Positions 7,607 through 10,851 of a DNA stretch of 10,851 bases are shown here, one piece after another. A program made the position numbers and the translations under genes. The notes beneath the pieces were generated by a model that did no database searches, was not told the origin of the DNA, and saw nothing but the letters and a program-made list of their open reading frames with translations. The first letter of the stretch is position 1. Each line of letters starts with the position of its first letter. This DNA comes from Chlamydiota bacterium (GTDB lineage Bacteria; Chlamydiota; Chlamydiia; Chlamydiales; Rhabdochlamydiaceae), in NCBI GenBank assembly GCA_011065235.1, contig JAAKFB010000045.1, positions 1-10,851 on the forward strand, in the 5' to 3' direction.

Positions 7607-7735
7607 GGCACTGCGTGTCTTGAGCTGACTATCGCTTTGCCAAATCGGATCCTACTCTCAGCGGTCCGTACGTTACGGCGACGCGAAAGAGGGGTGATTT
7701 GCCGCAGACAGAGTCAGCTCAAGACACGCAGTGCC
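7607..7735 (+). ncRNA. 129-nt rod-like structured RNA closed by a perfect 24-bp stem; no family recognised
   Basis: The arms 7607-7630 (beginning GGCACTGCGTG) and 7712-7735 are perfectly complementary over 24 bp. The 81 nt between them continue to fold as one rod: 7636-7640 with 7704-7708 (one G-U), 7641-7646 with 7696-7701, 7649-7652 with 7692-7695 (one G-U), 7655-7658 with 7688-7691, 7661-7663 with 7682-7684, and 7666-7670 with 7674-7678 around the loop CGT. It starts 33 nt after the greA stop and is followed by TTTTT at 7737-7741, so transcription probably ends here. It could be a stable 3'UTR-derived RNA, an oversized terminator or a MITE-like element. The apical sequence does not match what I know of SRP RNA or 6S RNA. 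Confidence 0.5.
7607..7735. repeat. 24-bp perfect inverted repeat pair (7607-7630 and 7712-7735)
   Basis: The two arms are identical in inverted orientation with no mismatch; pairing breaks immediately outside (7606/7736) and just inside (7631/7711). The ends begin GGCACTG, which resembles the tips of some IS6-family elements, but the flanks (TTTAATAG left, GTTTTTAA right) are not a clear target duplication. There is no transposase. Confidence 0.85.
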
Positions 7736-7751
7736 GTTTTTAAATATTGCC

Positions 7752-7787
7752 TCGATATTGTCGGAGAAAATATCGATGTGTCTTTTT
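7752..7787 (+). terminator. Weak second hairpin with T-run
   Basis: TCGATATT (7752-7759) and AATATCGA (7769-7776) form an 8-bp AT-rich stem around a 9-nt loop. TTTTT follows at 7783-7787, six nt after the stem, which is too far for a standard terminator. It may be a back-up to the larger structure or a chance fold. Confidence 0.25.
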
Positions 7788-7850
7788 GCAGAATTTTTTG
7801 AAAAAAAATACTGAAAAAAAATCTTAGTTGAGAGAAACACACAGAGAATG

Positions 7851-7879
7851 TTTACAGCTTGCGCGAAAAATGCTATTTT
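7851..7879 (+). promoter_or_regulatory. rdgB promoter, sigma70/sigma66-type
   Basis: TTTACA at 7851-7856 and TATTTT at 7874-7879 are separated by 17 nt. Transcription would start near 7886, leaving a short leader of about 19 nt that contains AAGG (7894-7897), a Shine-Dalgarno 7 nt before the rdgB ATG at 7905. Confidence 0.65.
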
Positions 7880-7904
7880 CTAGCCAACTAACCAAGGCTT
7901 CGTT

Positions 7905-8507
7905 ATGAAACTCGTTATCGCCAGTAAAAATGTTCATAAAACGCGAGAAATCCGCGCCATCCTTAAGGGAAATTCACAGTGGGATCTCTTTTCCCTCATG
8001 GACTTTCCCGACTATCAGCCCCCGCCGGAAACGGGAACCACTTTTGAAGAAAACGCCGTATTAAAAGCCACATATGCAGCACGTGCTCTCAACTGTTGGG
8101 TGATTGCCGATGACTCTGGCCTTATCATCCCCGCTTTGGGAGACATCCCTGGCATCCACTCTGCTCGCTATGCAGGAGAAAATGCCACAGACAAAGACAA
8201 TCGAAAGAAATTGTTAGACACCATGCAATCTCTCCAGGGAGAAGACCGCAATGGATATTATGAATGCTGCATGGCACTCGCCTCTCCAGAAAAACTCGAA
8301 AAAAGCACCTGTAGCCGATGCGAAGGTTCCATCATTGAACTAGAACGGGGCGGACAGGGCTTTGGCTACGACAGCATCTTCAAAAAGCACGACTACAACA
8401 AAACCTTTGCGGAGCTAGAAGAAGAGGTGAAAAATCGGATTTCTCACCGCCGCAAAGCTTTAGATAAAATCCTCTTCCATCTGGAAAACAGTGTATTTTC
8501 TCATTGA
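7905..8507 (+). CDS. rdgB: RdgB/HAM1-type non-canonical purine NTP pyrophosphatase
   Basis: Hydrolyses dITP, ITP and XTP to the monophosphate and pyrophosphate, keeping deaminated purines out of DNA and RNA; cytoplasmic. At 200 residues it has the normal family length (about 195-205). The characteristic blocks appear in order: ASKNVHKTREI (6-16, with N9 and K12 of the NTP-binding NxxK), TFEENA (46-51), ADDSGL (68-73, with metal-binding and catalytic aspartates), HSARYAG (85-91), GFGYDSIF (152-159) and NRISHRRKAL (177-186). S157 replaces the proline seen in most members (GYDPxF), a mild variation. It has its own promoter and a good Shine-Dalgarno. The last 17 nt overlap the start of the NYN-domain gene, so the two are co-transcribed. 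Confidence 0.95.
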   Translation: MKLVIASKNVHKTREIRAILKGNSQWDLFSLMDFPDYQPPPETGTTFEENAVLKATYAARALNCWVIADDSGLIIPALGDIPGIHSARYAGENATDKDNRKKLLDTMQSLQGEDRNGYYECCMALASPEKLEKSTCSRCEGSIIELERGGQGFGYDSIFKKHDYNKTFAELEEEVKNRISHRRKALDKILFHLENSVFSH

Positions 8508-8970
8508 TGGCTACAACTTCCTATTTCGGCTGCACGGAGAGCAGGGGCAATCCCTCGAAAAAAGACGCGTATCGTTGATCGAAACCCTCAATCAAGAGCT
8601 CTCTGCCTTTAAAGGAAATATCTCGGTTATCTTTGATAGCTCTGAACAGATACGCGATTTTGCACAGAGTGCTAAACTCAAAAATCTCGAAGTGATCTAT
8701 GCACCAAAGGGACAAACTGCCGATGCCTATATCATCGAACTTGCAGAGCAGAACAGATCCCCCAAGATGTTAACTGTCGTCACCTCAGACGGAGGCCTTG
8801 CCAGGCAATGCCAGCACATTGGCACCCAAACCGTTTCCATTGAAGAATTCATCACCTTTGTGATGAAAAAAAGAAAAAAAATTCCTAAAGACAAGCCCGC
8901 CTACAAAGAGTCAACTGCTGAGATGGAACGTTTGATGAAAATCTTTGAAGAAAGATTAAAAGGTGATTGA
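8491..8970 (+). CDS. YacP-like NYN-domain (PIN-like) ribonuclease
   Basis: A 159-residue protein of the NYN/YacP (DUF901) group; B. subtilis YacP (Rae1) is a ribosome-associated mRNA endonuclease. The fold is marked by MYFLIDGYNFLF at the start (D6, N9), VIFDSS (D49), GQTADAYI (D78) and VVTSDGGLARQC (D100), which together supply the acidic metal-binding site of PIN-like nucleases. The C-terminal third is lysine-rich and charged, suiting RNA contact. The start is GTG at 8491, overlapping rdgB by 17 nt, with a weak GGAAA 3-7 nt upstream; the MxFLIDGYN start leaves no room for a later one. The stop at 8968-8970 lies 15 nt inside the end of the convergent acyP. The exact RNA target is unknown. 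Confidence 0.82.
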   Translation: MYFLIDGYNFLFRLHGEQGQSLEKRRVSLIETLNQELSAFKGNISVIFDSSEQIRDFAQSAKLKNLEVIYAPKGQTADAYIIELAEQNRSPKMLTVVTSDGGLARQCQHIGTQTVSIEEFITFVMKKRKKIPKDKPAYKESTAEMERLMKIFEERLKGD

Positions 8971-9228
8971 AAATTCTTCGAAGGTCTGCTCTGGCTTTAC
9001 AAATTCGATTTCCATCTCGTCGATGTAATCACCATTAAACGCATCTTTCAATTTTGTGATGAGTTGCTCGAGGACCTTTTTCTCTCCTTGAGCGCGGATC
9101 TCAACTGTGCCATCGGATTTATTCCGGATAAAGCCTATTAAATTGAGCTGATGGGCAAAAGAGCGCGTGGTCGTGCGAAACCCAACTCCCTGTACGTCAC
9201 CGCGGATAATAATGTGAGCTTCTAACAT
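8956..9228 (-). CDS. acyP: Acylphosphatase
   Basis: A small cytoplasmic enzyme that hydrolyses acyl phosphates such as 1,3-bisphosphoglycerate or carbamoyl phosphate. At 90 residues it has the standard length. The signature RGDVQGVGFR (9-18) holds the phosphate-binding loop with catalytic R18, and GFIRNKSDGTVEIRAQG (32-48) supplies catalytic N36. I prefer the ATG at 9228 to an in-frame TTG at 9240, because the ATG overlaps the dus stop (ATGTTAG) and has GGGGGGA as a Shine-Dalgarno 3 nt upstream. It is the last gene of yggT-dus-acyP and ends inside the convergent NYN gene. No strong terminator is visible; ATCTTT/AAAGAT (8941-8956) is only a 6-bp AT stem. Confidence 0.93.
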   Translation of the reverse strand: MLEAHIIIRGDVQGVGFRTTTRSFAHQLNLIGFIRNKSDGTVEIRAQGEKKVLEQLITKLKDAFNGDYIDEMEIEFVKPEQTFEEFSITF

Positions 9229-10211
9229 AGATCCCCCCAATCAAAAGAATGGATTTCTGCAACAACTTGATCAAGATTTTGCGCCCGGACCACAATTTCT
9301 TTCAGCTTTTTTATTCCCTGCCCTTTTTTGAGATACCACGAGCCAATGCGGCGCAAGTCAAGGATGGCTTTGCGCTCTTTTTGGTACTTGAGGATATAGT
9401 CCAAATGGGTGAGAAGGGCGTTGCGGATATCTTCTTGGCAGCGCTGGATAGGTTCTTGGCCTTGGAAATGGCGCAAAATGTCTTCAATGAGCCAAGGGTG
9501 GCCAAACAATCCTCGGGACAGAAGTAGACCGTCGCACTCTGTGTCTGTAAACATCTTTTCCCCACTTTGAGCATCGAGGATATCCCCATTCCCAAAAACT
9601 TTAATCTCCCTCGCAGCCTGTTTGCAATCTTTGATATAATCCCAGTTTGCGGGCCCGCGATAGGCTTGTTTCCGTGTCCTTCCATGAACAAAGATGATTT
9701 TCGCACCCGCCTGTTCGGCAATCTGTGTGATCTGGGGCCCATTGATGCTCTGCTCGTCCCAACCCGCTCGAATTTTGACCGTCACAGGAATATTCACAGC
9801 AGCGACCATATTGGAAACAATCTCCCCAATTAAATGGGGATGTTTGAGCAACCCCGAGCCACTATTGTCTTTCGTGACTTTGTCGACAGGACATCCACAA
9901 TTGAGGTCAATGAGATCAAACCCCAATTCTTCTATAATCTTCGCACAAGGCCCTGCGTAAGCGGGCTGACTTCCACATAATTGGGCCCCAATCGGATGCA
10001 TAGAGGTGTCATAATCGAGAAGACGGTAAGTTCCTGGATCATGGCGAATCAGCGCGTCCATTTTGACCATCTCGCAAAAGACGAGTCCTGGACGATAGGG
10101 GGAAGTCATCTGGCGAAAGGGAAAATCTGAGCATCCTGCAAGTGGTGAGCAAAATATATTTGAGGTAAAGGTCAGCTCTCCGAGCTGAAAAGGGGAGTTA
10201 AAAGACAGCAC
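9222..10211 (-). CDS. dusB: tRNA-dihydrouridine synthase, DusB-like
   Basis: An FMN enzyme that reduces specific uridines in tRNA to dihydrouridine. The 329 residues form a TIM-barrel part (1-240) with APLAG-like CSPLAGCSDFPFR (21-33), GAQLCGSQP (75-83), LNCGCPVDKV (103-112, with catalytic C107 in NxGCP), KIRAGW (146-151), HGRTR (176-180), FGNGDI (206-211) and SRGLFGHPW (232-240). A helical C-terminal domain (about 245-329) carries the RRIGSWYLKKGQG block usual for DusB-type proteins. The start is GTG at 10211; it overlaps the yggT end by 14 nt and lacks a clear Shine-Dalgarno, so coupling is likely. Its end overlaps acyP by 7 nt. The general family is certain; assignment to DusB rather than another Dus is less so. 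Confidence 0.93.
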   Translation of the reverse strand: MLSFNSPFQLGELTFTSNIFCSPLAGCSDFPFRQMTSPYRPGLVFCEMVKMDALIRHDPGTYRLLDYDTSMHPIGAQLCGSQPAYAGPCAKIIEELGFDLIDLNCGCPVDKVTKDNSGSGLLKHPHLIGEIVSNMVAAVNIPVTVKIRAGWDEQSINGPQITQIAEQAGAKIIFVHGRTRKQAYRGPANWDYIKDCKQAAREIKVFGNGDILDAQSGEKMFTDTECDGLLLSRGLFGHPWLIEDILRHFQGQEPIQRCQEDIRNALLTHLDYILKYQKERKAILDLRRIGSWYLKKGQGIKKLKEIVVRAQNLDQVVAEIHSFDWGDLC

Positions 10212-10467
10212 TTAAAAAACCCATAATCATTCTTTCAAGAATTTCCAGAGCAAAAAAGCCCAAAATAGGGCTCAAATCCAAAGTGCCACCTATAGGAGGG
10301 ATGAGGCGTCGGAAAATATTGAGATAGGGATCGGTGTAAAAGTGGACAAAACGCATCGCGCGGTGTTGAGACAATTTTGGGAACCATGATCCCACGATAC
10401 GAACGAATAAAAAAATCGTATACGTGAGAAAAGCCCCGTGGATAATTTTTCCAATCAAATAAACCAT
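10198..10467 (-). CDS. yggT: YggT-family small membrane protein
   Basis: An 89-residue inner-membrane protein with two hydrophobic segments (about 5-25 and 65-86). Between them lie the family blocks VRIVGSWFP (23-31) and FYTDPYLNIFRRLIPPIGG (43-61), followed by LDLSPILGFFALEIL. YggT proteins are widespread; roles in osmotic or envelope homeostasis and, in plastids (CCB3), in cytochrome assembly have been proposed, but the bacterial function is not settled. The ATG at 10467 lies 10 nt from the palindrome 10477-10490, and no strong Shine-Dalgarno is visible. Its stop overlaps the dus start by 14 nt, so it is the first gene of a compact yggT-dus-acyP cluster. Confidence 0.88.
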   Translation of the reverse strand: MVYLIGKIIHGAFLTYTIFLFVRIVGSWFPKLSQHRAMRFVHFYTDPYLNIFRRLIPPIGGTLDLSPILGFFALEILERMIMGFLSAVF

Positions 10468-10476
10468 AAATCAGTT

Positions 10477-10490
10477 CTATGATATCATAG
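10477..10490. promoter_or_regulatory. Perfect 14-bp palindrome, possible two-way promoter or operator
   Basis: CTATGATATCATAG is fully self-complementary and lies in the 51-nt gap between yggT (minus) and the plus-strand gene at 10519. Each half contains TATGAT, one mismatch from the -10 consensus, read outward on each strand. Transcription would begin near 10477 for yggT and near 10490 for the plus gene. No convincing -35 is present on either strand, so an operator role is equally possible. Confidence 0.45.
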
Positions 10491-10518
10491 GAAGGATTTT
10501 CAGAAAACTCTTCAAAGT

Positions 10519-10851
10519 ATGAGACAAAAATATTTTTTAGCCTTTTATTCCGACAAAGCAGCTCTTCTCCACAAAGAGAAAGGTAAAATCTATATAGATT
10601 TTCTCAAGACGCTGCCCGAAAATGTAAAGCCGCTTTACATGCTCAGCCCCATTCTCCAGGGCAAACAGGTTGAATTGCTCACTGGGCTCGATATGCAAGA
10701 GGTTGTTTTACGCAATCTGAACCTTAATCTTAAATCTAAAAGGGAAATTTTGGCAGCGCTTCCTTTTCAAGTGGAAAATCTTCTCCCTTACAAAAGCGAA
10801 GAACTCCTTTTGCTCCCTTCATTTTTCCCGAAAAAAGAAAAAACCGATATT
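10519..10851 (+). CDS. N-terminal part of a possible PilM/GspL-type pilus or secretion assembly protein
   Basis: An ATG at 10519 opens a frame that runs off the window after 111 codons. The product starts MRQKYFLAFYSDKAALLHKEKGKI, with no signal peptide or membrane segment in the visible part. A later block, GLDMQEVVLRNLNLNLKSK followed by ILAALPFQVENLLPYKSEELLL, resembles the pattern in the actin-like domain of PilM, ComM-like and GspL proteins: a hit on the first key arginine, then 'relaxed' leucines and an ExLLPY motif. Those proteins are the cytoplasmic part of type IV pilus or type II secretion machines. The resemblance is by eye and only the start can be seen, so the identification is tentative. 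It is divergent from yggT across the palindrome, and the Shine-Dalgarno is weak. Confidence 0.4.
   Translation, partial: MRQKYFLAFYSDKAALLHKEKGKIYIDFLKTLPENVKPLYMLSPILQGKQVELLTGLDMQEVVLRNLNLNLKSKREILAALPFQVENLLPYKSEELLLLPSFFPKKEKTDI

Larger units (their letters stand above)
7607..7741 (+). terminator. Intrinsic terminator of greA formed by the large hairpin
   Basis: The 24-bp stem ends at 7735 and is followed by G and then five T residues (7737-7741) on the plus strand. The minus-strand side has no T-run next to the stem (it reads CTATTAAAC), so termination is expected for plus-strand transcripts only. The stem is far longer than the usual 6-12 bp. Confidence 0.6.
7574..7904. other. Gene-free stretch between greA and rdgB
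   Basis: There is no credible coding frame in these 331 nt. From left to right it holds an AT-rich greA 3' flank, a 129-nt inverted-repeat structure with a T-run (7607-7741), a weak AT-rich hairpin (7752-7776) followed at a distance by TTTTT, an A-rich tract (about 7799-7822), and the rdgB promoter. The 10-mer AAAATATCGA occurs at both 7575-7584 and 7767-7776, flanking the large structure. Confidence 0.8.

Noticed and set aside
7607..7735. SRP RNA or 6S RNA identity for the structured element
   Set aside because: The apex lacks the GGAAGGAAGCAG-type SRP motif, and there is no large central bulge as in 6S RNA; the perfect 24-bp closing stem is unlike both.
7599..7743. An IS6-like insertion remnant, suggested by GGCACTG tips
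   Set aside because: Only the first seven bases resemble such ends, the 8-nt flanks differ, and no transposase fragment is present; kept only as a possible MITE.
8941..8956. A terminator for acyP on the minus strand
   Set aside because: The stem ATCTTT/AAAGAT is only 6 bp and nearly all A-T, with four T residues after it; too weak to call.

Overview
The window most likely comes from a chlamydia-like bacterium (phylum Chlamydiota, probably an environmental lineage rather than Chlamydia itself). Three things point there: a GreA of about 720 residues whose transcript-cleavage domain sits behind a very long N-terminal extension, a double-length ThyX of 550 residues made of two degenerate ThyX-like halves, and a TyrP-type aromatic amino acid permease next to thyX. 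The assignment rests on family knowledge and not on a search. Base composition is moderate to low GC and looks uniform. I see no IS transposase, phage gene, tRNA, rRNA or CRISPR array.

Layout. At the left edge (3-173, +) is the C-terminal tail of an unrecognised gene ending in a hydrophobic segment. It converges with a minus-strand cluster, transcribed right to left: a YjbH-family outer-membrane protein (3115-5244), thyX (1404-3056) and tyrP (188-1411). thyX and tyrP overlap by 8 nt. A 169-nt divergent region (5245-5413) separates yjbH from greA (5414-7573, +). It holds a clear promoter for greA and a 9-bp-stem palindrome just in front of yjbH.

Downstream of greA is a 331-nt gene-free stretch (7574-7904). 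Its main content is a 129-nt rod-like structure closed by a perfect 24-bp inverted repeat and followed by a T-run, so it can act at least as an unusually large terminator and may be an RNA gene or a MITE-like element. A good sigma70-type promoter then drives rdgB (7905-8507) and an overlapping NYN/YacP-type ribonuclease gene (8491-8970). These meet, tail to tail with a 15-nt overlap, a minus-strand cluster yggT, dus, acyP (10467 down to 8956) in which each gene overlaps the next. At the right edge a plus-strand gene (10519 onward, cut by the window) looks like the start of a PilM/GspL-type protein. The 51-nt gap between it and yggT contains a perfect 14-bp palindrome that offers a TATGAT hexamer on each strand.

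Functionally most genes are housekeeping: dTMP synthesis (ThyX), aromatic amino acid uptake (TyrP), rescue of stalled RNA polymerase (GreA), nucleotide-pool cleaning (RdgB), RNA processing (NYN protein) and tRNA modification (Dus). The less ordinary parts are the large hairpin after greA, the reciprocal loss of active-site residues between the ThyX halves, the cysteine-rich middle of the YjbH protein, and the two palindromes in divergent control regions.
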